From: Flectobacillus longus
GTDB lineage: Bacteria > Bacteroidota > Bacteroidia > Cytophagales > Spirosomataceae
NCBI RefSeq assembly: GCF_030056705.1
Contig: NZ_JASHIC010000013.1
Span: forward strand, 144,117 to 208,116
DNA length: 64,000 bases
Reading direction: 5' to 3'
Under the pieces are notes generated by a model, which was not told the DNA's origin, did no database searches, and saw only the letters and a program-made list of their open reading frames with translations. Every line of letters starts with the position of its first letter. The stretch's first letter is position 1. The position numbers were made by a program, and so were the translations under genes. Below are positions 53,670-63,122 of this stretch, piece by piece.

Positions 53670-53704
53670 AAATCCGTTCTTAGTTTATACTGTGAAAATG
53701 ATGT

Positions 53705-54907
53705 CTACAAACTCAACTGCTGAATGGCATTCACTATATCGGATGCAACATCAGTTTTACTTTTGAGACTAAACTCATGCAATGTCCCATCTTTGGTAAT
53801 AATGGTTACTTGGTTTGTATCATGACCAAAACCTGCTCCTTTATTTCGTAAAGAATTTAACACAATCATATCCAAATTCTTGGATTTGAGCTTTCCGATA
53901 GCATTTTCCATCTCATTATCAGTTTCTAGGGCAAATCCTACCAATATTTGATGGGCTTGTTTTTCAGCACCTAATGTCTTGGCTATATCTACAGTTTTAG
54001 TCAATTCAATATTAAACGAAGCTTCTTTCTTTTTTATTTTTTTATCTGCTACAGTTGCAGGTGTATAATCTGCAACTGCTGCTGCCAAGACAACAATATC
54101 AGCATCATAAAAATGAGTTTGAGTAGCCTCAAACATCTGTTGAGCTGAGCGTACTTTCACCAAATGGATATTGGTATCAGGTACTAACTGATTGGTAGGG
54201 CCACTCACTAAAATCACTTCAGCCCCAGCTTTTGCAAACTGATTGGCAATAGCATAGCCCATTTTACCAGTAGAGTGATTACTAATATATCGAACAGGGT
54301 CAATATCTTCCTGTGTAGGTCCTGCGGTAATTAATACCTTTTTTTGTGCCAAACTTGGTTGATAAGCAAAAAATTTCTTCAAATGTTCTACCAATTGCTC
54401 AGGTGCTGCCATACGACCTTCGCCTACTAAACCAGAAGCTAACTCTCCAAAACCTGCCTGAACGATGGTATTGCCATATTCTTGGAGTTTTTCGAGATTA
54501 TGTAAAGTACTTGGGTGCTGATACATATCTAAGTCCATGGCAGGTGCAAAATACACAGGACATTTAGCCGATAGATAAACCGCAGTCAATAAATCGTCAC
54601 AGATGCCATTGGCACATTTTGATAAAGTATGTGCTGTAGCAGGTGAAATCAGCATTACGTCGGCCCACAAACCCAAATCCACGTGATTGTTCCATGTACC
54701 AGTTGAGTCTTTGACAAATTCTGAAACAACTGGATTTTTTGAAAGTGTTGCTAGGGTCAAAGGTGTAATAAATTCTTTGGCAGCCTGTGTCATCACAATT
54801 TTTACCTCTGCTCCTTCTTTTACCAAAAGTCTAGTCAAAAAAGCGATTTTATAAGCCGCAATACTACCCGAAACCCCCAAAAGGATTTTTTTATTATTGA
54901 GTATCAT
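53705..54907 (-). CDS. coaBC: Phosphopantothenoylcysteine synthetase/decarboxylase
   Basis: A 400-residue bifunctional enzyme of coenzyme A synthesis. The N-terminal flavin-dependent decarboxylase (CoaC, residues ~1-180) shows LLGVSGSIAAYK, the active His in NHVDLGLWADV and PAMDLDMYQHPS. The C-terminal CTP-dependent ligase (CoaB, residues ~186-400) shows VLITAGPTQEDIDPVRYISNHSTGKMGYA and LVGFALET. The length is the norm. It lies between rpoZ and DUF4835, the usual Bacteroidota arrangement. A hairpin terminator separates it from rpoZ, so it may have its own promoter. Confidence 0.97.
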   Translation of the reverse strand: MILNNKKILLGVSGSIAAYKIAFLTRLLVKEGAEVKIVMTQAAKEFITPLTLATLSKNPVVSEFVKDSTGTWNNHVDLGLWADVMLISPATAHTLSKCANGICDDLLTAVYLSAKCPVYFAPAMDLDMYQHPSTLHNLEKLQEYGNTIVQAGFGELASGLVGEGRMAAPEQLVEHLKKFFAYQPSLAQKKVLITAGPTQEDIDPVRYISNHSTGKMGYAIANQFAKAGAEVILVSGPTNQLVPDTNIHLVKVRSAQQMFEATQTHFYDADIVVLAAAVADYTPATVADKKIKKKEASFNIELTKTVDIAKTLGAEKQAHQILVGFALETDNEMENAIGKLKSKNLDMIVLNSLRNKGAGFGHDTNQVTIITKDGTLHEFSLKSKTDVASDIVNAIQQLSL

Positions 54908-54958
54908 TTGAGATTCTTTAGAGAATTATTGTTTTCGAAAGCAATTTACAACAAAATA

Positions 54959-54989
54959 AAAGGGTCAGATGCAATACATCTGACCCTTT
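54959..54989 (-). terminator. Terminator after rpoZ
   Basis: AAAGGGTCAGATG and CATCTGACCCTTT form a perfect 13-bp stem with a 5-base loop, followed on the minus strand by CCCTTTTATTTTG. It lies 52 bases past the rpoZ stop. Confidence 0.85.
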
Positions 54990-55040
54990 CAAGAAAAATA
55001 TTATTATTGAAACAAGACTACAAAGTCATTGTTGTCAATC

Positions 55041-55364
55041 TTATTCTTCAGTTTGGCTAGTTTGACCAGGAAGACGGAAGGTAAACTTATCTTCTGTAAA
55101 CTCGTCGATAGCTAAAGATGTTGGCTTCGGCAATCTTTCATAGAACTTAGAAATTTCGATTTGCTCACGGTTTTCGAAAATTTCTTCCAAGTTATCAACT
55201 GAAGAAGCAAAATCCGCCAATTTAGCGTTCAATTCTTCTTTAGTTTTGAGGGCAATTTGTCTAGCACGTTTTGAGATAATTGCTACTGCCTCATAAGTGT
55301 TACCACCTGCTTTAATTGCAAGTTTATCTACATCTCTAGTGATGATTGATGGATTGGTTGCCAT
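55041..55364 (-). CDS. rpoZ: DNA-directed RNA polymerase omega subunit (Bacteroidota type)
   Basis: A 107-residue protein. It starts MATNPSIITRDVDKLAIKAGGNTYEAVAIISKRARQIA, with the omega core (two helices that hold beta-prime) in the AxxISKRARQI stretch. The extended C terminus (EDKFTFRLPGQTSQTEE) is usual in this phylum. Its position between bamD and coaBC is the standard order. It stabilises RNA polymerase assembly. Confidence 0.9.
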   Translation of the reverse strand: MATNPSIITRDVDKLAIKAGGNTYEAVAIISKRARQIALKTKEELNAKLADFASSVDNLEEIFENREQIEISKFYERLPKPTSLAIDEFTEDKFTFRLPGQTSQTEE

Positions 55365-55438
55365 ATTATTGATGCTATTTTAATTCTGACTGAATTGAAC
55401 AATATATTAACTCTTGTTCCCCATAAAGGGTTCAAAAA

Positions 55439-56329
55439 TTATTTTTGGTTTTCGGCAGCGCCTACTTTCGTAGTATTTGATTTCTCTTTTTCGCGTGCCT
55501 TTCTGTATTCTTCTTCTAGTTTTGCCAAGCGATCTGAAGCTTTCATGCTAATATCGTAAAGCTTTTCTGCTTTTTTCAGATAGCTACTTTCAGGGTATTT
55601 ATCTATCAACTCCTGATAAAACTTCACCACATCTTTGTAGCGTTCCAACTGCTTGGTTTCGATTGTACTTACTGCCAAGTCATATTGTGATACAACTTTT
55701 AGATAATACAGTTCTTCGCTAAACTCTGAATCTGGGTAATCTTTCTGAAAATTGGCAATTTCAATCACCGAAGATTTCAATGACGCTATATTGAAAGGCG
55801 ATGTTTTGTGATACAGCTTTGCCTTTTCATACGCTTTGCGCTCTAGTTTTTTGCGCAAGTCCTTAATCAAATCAGATGCTTCGGTACGAAATTTACTATC
55901 AGGGTTGTTATTGATAAAGCTCTGAAGCTCATTGATAGCCGACAATGTACCACTTTGGTCGAGATTATAAGAAGGAGAATTCTTGAACAACGCATACGCT
56001 GACATATAAATTGCTTCTTCTACATACTCACTACGAGCAAAAGTTTCGGCAAAGCGTTTGAAACGGAAGTTTGCCATTTCAAAGTTGCCTGTGTGATAAT
56101 CACAATAAGCTTGATAGAAAGTTACCAATTCTTGCTGGTCGGTACCAGTCAAGGAAGGAAGAATTTCTTCAAACAAAATTCCAGCTTTGTCGTACTCGCC
56201 TTTTTTGTAATATTCGATAGCCGCTGCGTATTTTTTCTTTTCATCAGTAAGTTTTCTGATTTTCTCGAATTTACCGCATGAGGCTAAGATGAAGGCAAAA
56301 AATATGAATAATAAAAATTGTTTTCGCAT
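55439..56329 (-). CDS. bamD: Outer membrane assembly lipoprotein BamD
   Basis: A 296-residue lipoprotein (MRKQFLLFIFFAFILASCGK, lipobox LASC). Five TPR-like repeats follow, including YYKKGEYDKAGILFEEILPSL and FYQELIDKYPESSYLKKAEKLYD. BamD works with BamA to insert beta-barrel proteins in the outer membrane. It is the first gene of the bamD-rpoZ-coaBC-DUF4835 run. A TAAATTTG on the minus strand at 56337-56344 is so close to the start that a nearly leaderless transcript would result. Confidence 0.93.
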   Translation of the reverse strand: MRKQFLLFIFFAFILASCGKFEKIRKLTDEKKKYAAAIEYYKKGEYDKAGILFEEILPSLTGTDQQELVTFYQAYCDYHTGNFEMANFRFKRFAETFARSEYVEEAIYMSAYALFKNSPSYNLDQSGTLSAINELQSFINNNPDSKFRTEASDLIKDLRKKLERKAYEKAKLYHKTSPFNIASLKSSVIEIANFQKDYPDSEFSEELYYLKVVSQYDLAVSTIETKQLERYKDVVKFYQELIDKYPESSYLKKAEKLYDISMKASDRLAKLEEEYRKAREKEKSNTTKVGAAENQK

Positions 56330-56745
56330 AAGAATGCAAATTTACAAAAAAGTTTTGAGTTTGAAAGTTAAGTTCTTAGGCAATTTACTCGTAATGAGTA
56401 GGTATTTACAGACTTTAAACCGTTTTTGTGCTGAATATTACTCAAGTACAAATCAAGTTGTATGCTTATGCCATAGCCTAAACTCAAATTTCTGTATTTC
56501 AACGGCTATTTCAAGCATAGCGTATAAAGATTTAACATTATTTAACAGCGATTGAGGTTTTGACGATACAAATGTTACTTCTATCGATGAATTCGTCATT
56601 ATTTTGAAAGCAATTGATAGTTTCTTAAATTTCCTGAAATTACATTACTTAATTAACCTTTAAACAACAGGAATTCGTTATTTAACGAGTATCAGCTTTC
56701 AAAGTTTATCGCTTTTATTGGATACTTGTTTTCTCTATAAAATCT
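56330..56745. other. Divergent intergenic region, no gene seen
   Basis: AT-rich DNA between divergent bamD and the M48 protease gene, so it should hold two promoters. CAAATTTA at 56337-56344 (TAAATTTG on the minus strand) is the only element that fits the -7 consensus. The region is unlike other gaps in lacking the dispersed repeats. Confidence 0.5.
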
Positions 56746-57558
56746 TTGACAAACATGAATTTAGGCAATCTCCGTTCAAGATTATTAGTTGGTTTAGTAC
56801 TAGCAGTAGTATCTATTTTCTCCTATTTTTCCAAGATGCAGGTAAACCCTGTAACAGGAAAAAGACAGTCTGTAACCATGACTCCCCAGCAAGAAATTGC
56901 AATGGGCTTACAGTCGGCACCACAAATGGCTGCCGAATTTGGTGGATTGTATCAAAATCAAAAACTTCAGGATTTGGTAAAATCGATTGGTGGTAAAATC
57001 GTTAGCAACTCCGAAGCTGCAAAATCTCCTTACCAATTTAATTTCTATCTTTTGGCAGACCCCAATACAATTAATGCCTTTGCATTGCCTGGAGGACAAA
57101 TATTTATTACCTATGGCTTACTAAAAAAATTGACTACAGAAGACCAACTTGCTGGTGTATTGGGACATGAAGTCGGTCATGTGATTGGTCGTCATTCTGC
57201 ACAACAAATGGCCAAAGATGAACTTACTAGTGGGCTACTTTCGGCAGCTGTAACGGCTACATCTGATCCTTATAGCCCAAACAACTCAGCAGCTATCGCA
57301 CAATATGTTGGTAAAATGATTACCCTAAAATATGGTCGTAGCGACGAACTTGAAGCAGATAAATTCGGCGTAAAATATATGCTCGAAGTTGGATATGACC
57401 CTATGCAGATGGTAGATGTAATGGAAGTGTTGAAACAAGCTGCTGGACCTAATCGTCCATCCGAATTTCAAAGTAGTCACCCCGACCCTGAACATAGAAT
57501 TAAAGAAATCAAAAAAGCTTTAGAACAATATAAAAAGACTGGAAAATTGGAATGGTAA
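56746..57558 (+). CDS. M48-family metalloprotease, envelope-localised
   Basis: A 270-residue protein with an N-terminal hydrophobic anchor (LLVGLVLAVVSIFSYFS) and a single M48 domain. The zinc ligands are His138 and His142 in HEVGH and Glu198 in DELEAD, with Glu139 catalytic; NAFALPGGQIFITYGLL is the conserved strand ahead of the site. The layout resembles YcaL/LoiP/BepA-like envelope proteases that remove misassembled proteins. It is divergent from bamD, so a shared role in outer-membrane quality control is attractive but unproven. Confidence 0.9.
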   Translation: MTNMNLGNLRSRLLVGLVLAVVSIFSYFSKMQVNPVTGKRQSVTMTPQQEIAMGLQSAPQMAAEFGGLYQNQKLQDLVKSIGGKIVSNSEAAKSPYQFNFYLLADPNTINAFALPGGQIFITYGLLKKLTTEDQLAGVLGHEVGHVIGRHSAQQMAKDELTSGLLSAAVTATSDPYSPNNSAAIAQYVGKMITLKYGRSDELEADKFGVKYMLEVGYDPMQMVDVMEVLKQAAGPNRPSEFQSSHPDPEHRIKEIKKALEQYKKTGKLEW

Positions 57559-57698
57559 CATCATAACAGTACAATGATATAGAAAGACAAAGCGTTTTTA
57601 CTATTATAAACTAAAGACTGAAAGCCTACAACTCATCAATTTGTTTAGTCATTTCTGTACTAACTTCCTATCAAATTTAGTTTTATATAGAGTAAAAT

Positions 57699-57706
57699 TA
57701 GATTTG
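57699..57706 (+). promoter_or_regulatory. Candidate -7 promoter element for the TPR membrane protein gene
   Basis: TAGATTTG matches TAnnTTTG, 60 bases before the ATG at 57766. It makes the alternative TTG start at 57715 unlikely, because transcription would begin about there. A TTTAG near 57676 is a poor -33 match. Confidence 0.5.
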
Positions 57707-57765
57707 CATTCTTTTTGAGGCATCACCTCTATTTTTATAATAAACCTTCAGACACACTATTTGCA

Positions 57766-59019
57766 ATGAATACTGCCGAGCATTATCTGGAACTAGGCGT
57801 TCGACTACGTACCACCAATAAGCCACAGGAAGCTATAGCGGAATTAACCAAAGCCTTAGATTTAGAACCAACCCACGAATTTGTTCTGGCAGAATTGGTT
57901 CTTTGTTATTTAGCTTTGTCGGATTATACTTCAGCTAATTTTTTTACCGACGAAATCTGCCATTATCATCCCAAATCAGCTCTTGGTGTTTACTTGAAAG
58001 CAACAATGGCACTTCAAAAAGACCAACTTGCCGTAGCCGAAGATTATATCCGACAGGCTATCCAATTGAATCCTTTTGTCGCAGAATTTTGGGCAGTATT
58101 ATCCGCAATTTTTATTCAAAGAAAATCTTGGAATGAAGCCCTTAAATACGCCCACAAGGGTCTAGAATTAGAACCTGACAACAGTACTTGTCTCAACTAC
58201 CAAACCATCTGTTTGAATCAACTAGGGCATACCGAATTGTTGCAAGATAGCATGGAAGAAACATTGTATAATAATCCCAACGACGCTTTTAGCCATGCCA
58301 ATGTTGGTTGGGCGTTACTTCAAAATCAGGAGGTTGAGCAAGCAAAAACACATTTTGCAGAAGCCTTACGCCTTGACCCAAACATGAAATTTGCCCGTCA
58401 TGGAATGATAGAAAGTATCAAGTCTCAAAACTGGATTTATCGTCAGTTTCTGGCTTTTAGCTTTTTCTTATCCAAACACAATGGACTGGTACAGTTAGCC
58501 ATTATTATTGGATTGATGATGGGCGCCAACTATCTTGGCGATTTGAGTGACCAATATCCATGGATATTGCCTATTTATCTATTAGTAGTTGTGGTATTTT
58601 ATGTGAGTTGGATTATAGAACCGCTCGGAAATTTATTTTTAAGATTGAACAAATTTGGGAATTTAGCCTTATCTCCTACTGAAAAAAGGGCTTCTGAAAT
58701 CGTAGGAATAGGATTAGTTGGCGGAATAGCTTCGACCGTTTATTATTTTGTCACAAGAACTACAGTAGGTTGGATAAGCTTATTGTTTTGTTTTACGATT
58801 ATTATCCCATTATCTCAATGTTTTTCGATGGGTTTTATCAAAAAAAGAAAATGGCTTCCACTCTCTATCACGGGCTTGTTGCTATTAATGGGGGTTTTTA
58901 ATATCGTCTTAATTATTACATTTCATAAGGTTAGCAATTTCATTACCTACTACGAATATCTCTTTGTAGCCTATCTCTGGCTTATTAATCTGGGTATAAT
59001 TAAAGAAGAAGAAATTTAG
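57766..59019 (+). CDS. TPR-repeat membrane protein
   Basis: A 417-residue protein. Residues ~1-215 are about five TPR units (AEHYLELGVRLRTTNKPQEAIAELTKALDLEPTH is the first), in the cytoplasm or periplasm, and the C-terminal half has five or six hydrophobic helices. I chose the ATG at 57766; the longer frame from a TTG at 57715 would start at the predicted transcription start. It is probably a scaffold for a membrane complex. Partner unknown. A hairpin of the four-copy family follows 130 bases downstream. Confidence 0.75.
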   Translation: MNTAEHYLELGVRLRTTNKPQEAIAELTKALDLEPTHEFVLAELVLCYLALSDYTSANFFTDEICHYHPKSALGVYLKATMALQKDQLAVAEDYIRQAIQLNPFVAEFWAVLSAIFIQRKSWNEALKYAHKGLELEPDNSTCLNYQTICLNQLGHTELLQDSMEETLYNNPNDAFSHANVGWALLQNQEVEQAKTHFAEALRLDPNMKFARHGMIESIKSQNWIYRQFLAFSFFLSKHNGLVQLAIIIGLMMGANYLGDLSDQYPWILPIYLLVVVVFYVSWIIEPLGNLFLRLNKFGNLALSPTEKRASEIVGIGLVGGIASTVYYFVTRTTVGWISLLFCFTIIIPLSQCFSMGFIKKRKWLPLSITGLLLLMGVFNIVLIITFHKVSNFITYYEYLFVAYLWLINLGIIKEEEI

Positions 59020-59583
59020 TTTTAACATGAGTCATCCCTAATTGAGTGATTTAGTGATTGAGCGCATGAGTGATTTTTTTAATTTACATTTTACTAGTAG
59101 AGACGCAATGCTTTGCGTCTAAAGAGATGTAATATTGAAATATAGTATGCAAAAAGGCGGTCGAAATGAGTTTTTCGACCGCCTTTTTGCATAAACAATA
59201 CAGTGGTTCACCTTGTAAATCCCAATAAGTACAAACAAGAGGTCTCTATTTTAAATTATTCCAAAATTCGGTATGACTCATGTTTTTATTGTACTTAACC
59301 CTTGCAAAGACACATAAAATATTGTTTCTCACTTTTTATTTTTATCCTAGTATCCTATAAAAAATAGGATTAATACAATAAAATACTTTTATATTTGATA
59401 TTGTGTAAAAAAGACACGTATTTGAATAATTAGTGAGTCATAGAATTAGTGAATAGTGAATGATTTCTATCAAATCATTCTTTGGCATTAAGCTCTATGC
59501 TTTCACAATTTGCCCTTAATCACGTTGCGCCTTTGTTCCTGTTACCTTATATAAAATTAACAAAGCCCTTTCTTCCAAAACTT
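59020..59583. repeat. Intergenic repeats and upstream region of the dehydrogenase gene
   Basis: Holds TTGAGTGATTTAGTGATTGAG-type runs, one copy of the TAGAGACGCAATG palindrome (59097-59120) and the hairpin listed below. Bases 59482-59583 extend the next frame from a TTG, but they contain repeat-type sequence (GGCATTAAGCTCTATGC and GCGCCTTTGTTCCTGTTACC), so I treat them as non-coding. Confidence 0.65.
59149..59190. terminator. Hairpin terminator, member of the four-copy family
   Basis: GCAAAAAGGCGGTCGAAA and TTTTCGACCGCCTTTTTGC form an 18-bp stem with T tracts on both strands, 130 bases past the TPR gene stop. Confidence 0.85.
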
Positions 59584-62500
59584 ATGTTAAACAAACTTTC
59601 ACTAAAATCAAAAGCCTTTATTCCTGCCTTATTGTTGGGTGGTACACTCTTAGGTACAGCCTATCAGTTTTCTCCCAATAGCAGGCTTATCAACCATTAT
59701 GTTGATTCTTTGTTAACTGAAAACCAAAAACACTTGCCCGATAATGCCCTCAAAGGTGTCAAAATGGTAGATGGCTTAACAGTAAGTACCTTTGCGACTG
59801 AGCCAATGCTTATCAATCCAACCGATATTGATGTAGATGCCAAAGGTCGTGTATGGGTTTTAGAAGCCTACAATTACCGACCTGCTATCACTGGGAATCC
59901 AACCCACAAAGAAGGAGATAGAATTGTGATTTTGGAAGATACTAACGGCGATGGCAAAGCAGATATTAGTAAAGTGTTTTATCAAGGGGCAGAGATTAAT
60001 GCTCCATTGGGTATTTCGGTGCTCAACAATGTAGTGATAGTGTCTCAAAGTCCTTACGTTTGGAAGTTTACTGATACTGATGGCGACGACAAAGCAGACA
60101 AAAAGGAGATTCTTTTTCAAGGAATTGAAGGCGAACAACACGATCATGGCGTACATACTTTTGTATTTGGTCCCGATGGCAAACTGTATTTTAACTTTGG
60201 GAATGAAGGTCGTCAATTGAAAGATGCTAAAGGGAATCCTGTAAAAGACCAATTTGGAAGAGAAATTTCTCCTAAAAACTTCCAAGAAGGTATGTTATTC
60301 CGCTGTAATCTCGATGGTTCAGAAGTAGAATGTTTAGCCCAAAATTTTAGAAATAATTATGAAGTGGCTGTTGATTCGTATGGTACTTTGTGGCAATCAG
60401 ACAACGATGACGATGGAAACAAAGGCGTTCGTATCAATTTTGTGATGGAATATGGCAACTATGGTTATAAAGACCAAATGACTCGTGCATCATGGGGATA
60501 CCCTCGTACCAACATGGAAGAAGAGATTCCTTTGCGCCACTGGCATTTGAACGACCCCGGCACAGTGCCCAATTTGTTACAAACAGGTTCGGGCTCACCC
60601 ACAGGTATGGTTTTATACGAAGGCGATTTGTTGCCAAAACAGTTCTATGGACAAATGATTCACTGTGAGCCAGGGCATAATGTAGTTCGCTCTTATCCTG
60701 TGACAAAAAAAGGTGCGGGATATTCGGCACAGATTGTCAATATCATGAAAAACGAAACCGACCAATGGTTCCGCCCTGCCGATGTATGTGTCGCACCTGA
60801 TGGCTCACTCATTGTGGCTGACTGGTATGACCCAGGCGTTGGAGGACACCAAGCAGGCGACCTAACTCGTGGGCGTATTTATCGTATTGCACCTCCTCAA
60901 ACTCCATATTCAGTACCTAAGCAAGATTTTACGACTCCAGAAGGAGCAGCCAAAGCGCTACAAAGCCCTAATATTGCCACTCGTTATTTGGCGTGGGAGG
61001 CTTTGACCAAAATGGGAAAAAGCTCAGAAAGTGCCTTGTCAACTTACTGGAAAAACGATAACCCACGAATCCGTGCTAGAGCATTTTGGGCTTTAGTAAA
61101 ACTAGTAGATGCCCAAAAATACATCGATCAAGCTATTCAAGACAATAATCCTGATATTCGTATTGCTGGACTACGTGCTGCTCGTCAAAGCAAATTAGAG
61201 ATATTGGACTATGTGGAGAAGTTGGCAAAAGATTCAGACCCTCAAGTACGCAGAGAATGTGCAATAGCTTTGTATGGACAAAAAAGCCCTAAAGCAAGTA
61301 AGTTATGGGCGAGTTTGGCATCGCAACACGATGGCAAAGACCGTTGGTATTTGGAGGCTTTGGGTATAGGTGCTGAGGACAATTGGGATGCTTGCTTTAG
61401 TGCCTATTTATCTCAAAATCAAAACCCTGCTAACTCCGCCTCAGGAAAAGATATTATTTGGCGCTCGAGAAGTACGCAATCTATGAAACTGCTAGCCTCT
61501 TTAGCTACTGACTCTAATGTAGCATTAAAAGATCGTTTACGCTATTTCCGTGCTTTTGACTTTGTAAAAGGTTCCGAAAAATCTACAACTTTATTGGGTA
61601 TGCTCAAAGGTAACTCACCAGAACAAACCCAAATTAATCGACTAGCTTTAAGCCATTTAGATGCCGAATTTGTAAAAACATCACCTGTTGCCAAGAATGC
61701 GTTGGTTCAACTCATGAGTAATTTGGAAGACAAAGAGTTTGTTCAATTGCAAGACAAATACACATTGCCTGAAGGCAACGAACGTTTGATTAGTATGATT
61801 GGAAAAGGAGAAAACACAAGAGAGGCTGGAAATGCTTTATTCAAATCTCCACAAGGTGTTTTACTAGCCAAAAACATTATCAATAATTCTAAACAAGAAG
61901 ATTTAGCGATTAAAATTCTTGGAGCTATTCGTTGGAATGGGGGAAAAACGCAGTTGACATTACTACAAGATGCCATGTTTAACCCAAAATATAGCGCCAA
62001 TATCCATCGTGAAGCGACTCGCTATTTGGGAGGAAGTAGCAATGGCGAAGACCTTGTTTTGGAATTACTAAAGGCAAAAAAAATCAAGAAAGACTTAATT
62101 CCTGTAGCAGTTGAAGGCGTAAGCCGTGCATGGCGTCGCTCGGTACGTGTCGATGCAGCTAAATATTTGGGAAATAGTAATACTGCTAGCAAAAAGCTCC
62201 CTCCTATATCGGAACTAATTACACTAACAGGAAATCCCAAAAATGGCGTGCAGGTATTTGCCAATAACTGCTCTGTATGTCATCAGGTCAATGGTGAAGG
62301 AATGGATTTTGGACCAGAGCTTTCTGAAATAGGTGGTAAGCTGGCCAAAGAAGGACAATACCTTGCAATCTTACATCCTGATGCTGGGATTAGCTTTGGC
62401 TACGAAGGTTGGGATATCAAACTCAAAGATGGTACTCAGCTAGTAGGAATTGTTGCTTCAAAAACCGAGACTGATGTCGTATTAAAAATGCCTGGAGGTA

Positions 62501-62643
62501 TTGTACAAAATCTTAAGACTAGTGCGATTAAATCCATGAAAATGCAAAGTAATTCGATGATGCCAACAGGTTTAGCAGATGGTATGTCTCAACAAGAATT
62601 AGTCGATTTGGTGGAGTTCTTGATGACCTTGAAAAAGAAATAG
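59584..62643 (+). CDS. PVC-type membrane dehydrogenase with HEAT repeats and C-terminal cytochrome
   Basis: A 1019-residue protein. After an N-terminal signal/anchor (KAFIPALLLGGTLLGTAY), residues ~60-430 form a beta-propeller of the PVC N-terminal type (NPTDIDVDAKGRVWVLEAYNYRP, DTNGDGKADISKVF). Residues ~440-870 hold HEAT-like helical repeats. The tail has a haem c site, Cys896-xx-Cys899-His900 in NNCSVCHQVNGEG. It is probably exported and oxidises a sugar or alcohol, passing electrons to the haem. I chose the ATG at 59584; the upstream TTG start lies in repeat sequence. Substrate unknown. Confidence 0.88.
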   Translation: MLNKLSLKSKAFIPALLLGGTLLGTAYQFSPNSRLINHYVDSLLTENQKHLPDNALKGVKMVDGLTVSTFATEPMLINPTDIDVDAKGRVWVLEAYNYRPAITGNPTHKEGDRIVILEDTNGDGKADISKVFYQGAEINAPLGISVLNNVVIVSQSPYVWKFTDTDGDDKADKKEILFQGIEGEQHDHGVHTFVFGPDGKLYFNFGNEGRQLKDAKGNPVKDQFGREISPKNFQEGMLFRCNLDGSEVECLAQNFRNNYEVAVDSYGTLWQSDNDDDGNKGVRINFVMEYGNYGYKDQMTRASWGYPRTNMEEEIPLRHWHLNDPGTVPNLLQTGSGSPTGMVLYEGDLLPKQFYGQMIHCEPGHNVVRSYPVTKKGAGYSAQIVNIMKNETDQWFRPADVCVAPDGSLIVADWYDPGVGGHQAGDLTRGRIYRIAPPQTPYSVPKQDFTTPEGAAKALQSPNIATRYLAWEALTKMGKSSESALSTYWKNDNPRIRARAFWALVKLVDAQKYIDQAIQDNNPDIRIAGLRAARQSKLEILDYVEKLAKDSDPQVRRECAIALYGQKSPKASKLWASLASQHDGKDRWYLEALGIGAEDNWDACFSAYLSQNQNPANSASGKDIIWRSRSTQSMKLLASLATDSNVALKDRLRYFRAFDFVKGSEKSTTLLGMLKGNSPEQTQINRLALSHLDAEFVKTSPVAKNALVQLMSNLEDKEFVQLQDKYTLPEGNERLISMIGKGENTREAGNALFKSPQGVLLAKNIINNSKQEDLAIKILGAIRWNGGKTQLTLLQDAMFNPKYSANIHREATRYLGGSSNGEDLVLELLKAKKIKKDLIPVAVEGVSRAWRRSVRVDAAKYLGNSNTASKKLPPISELITLTGNPKNGVQVFANNCSVCHQVNGEGMDFGPELSEIGGKLAKEGQYLAILHPDAGISFGYEGWDIKLKDGTQLVGIVASKTETDVVLKMPGGIVQNLKTSAIKSMKMQSNSMMPTGLADGMSQQELVDLVEFLMTLKKK

Positions 62644-63122
62644 TATTTGATTTGAAGATGGGAGGATTTGAAGATTTGAAAATGTGTTATTCACGTGTAG
62701 AGATGTAATGCTTTGCGTCTAAAACAATACATTTCATCTAAAGATTATTCACCCAAAATTTTAGTAGAAAAGTGGTCGAAAATTGTTTTTCGACCACTTT
62801 TTTTGATACTACAATGTTATGTTTGATTCTTGGCTTTAGACGCAATCATTGCGTCCCTACGGCTAGAATACAAATTTTAACAGAATCACTCATGCACTCA
62901 ATCACAAATCACTCAATTTGATAGGTGAATAATCCTCATGTCAAAATCTGACCACTCACTCAATTATCAAACTTTGGTAAACCCAAACTAGTTTTATTTA
63001 CGTTAATATGTCAAAGAAACAGGTTTTTCTGCTTTCAACTTTGTACTGTCAAACATTCATGAAGCAATTATTTTAAAACAACATATAATTCGCTAATTGC
63101 TTTATACTAACACGTAAAATTT
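62644..63122. repeat. Intergenic repeats between dehydrogenase and lipoprotein genes
   Basis: Contains the TAGAGATGTAATG palindrome variant (62697-62720), the hairpin at 62768-62804, a further palindrome TTAGACGCAATCATTGCGTC (62836-62860), GCTAGAATACAAATTTTAAC and TCACTCA runs. The part from 62768 onward is repeated at 63757-63880. CAACTTTG near 63040 is a weak candidate promoter element. Confidence 0.65.
62768..62804. terminator. Hairpin terminator, member of the four-copy family
   Basis: AAAAGTGGTCGAAAA and TTTTTCGACCACTTTTT form a stem with T tracts, 125 bases past the dehydrogenase stop. Confidence 0.85.

Noticed and set aside
57715..57765. TTG-initiated start of the TPR membrane protein
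   Set aside because: It coincides with the predicted transcription start from the TAGATTTG element; the ATG at 57766 fits the TPR start.
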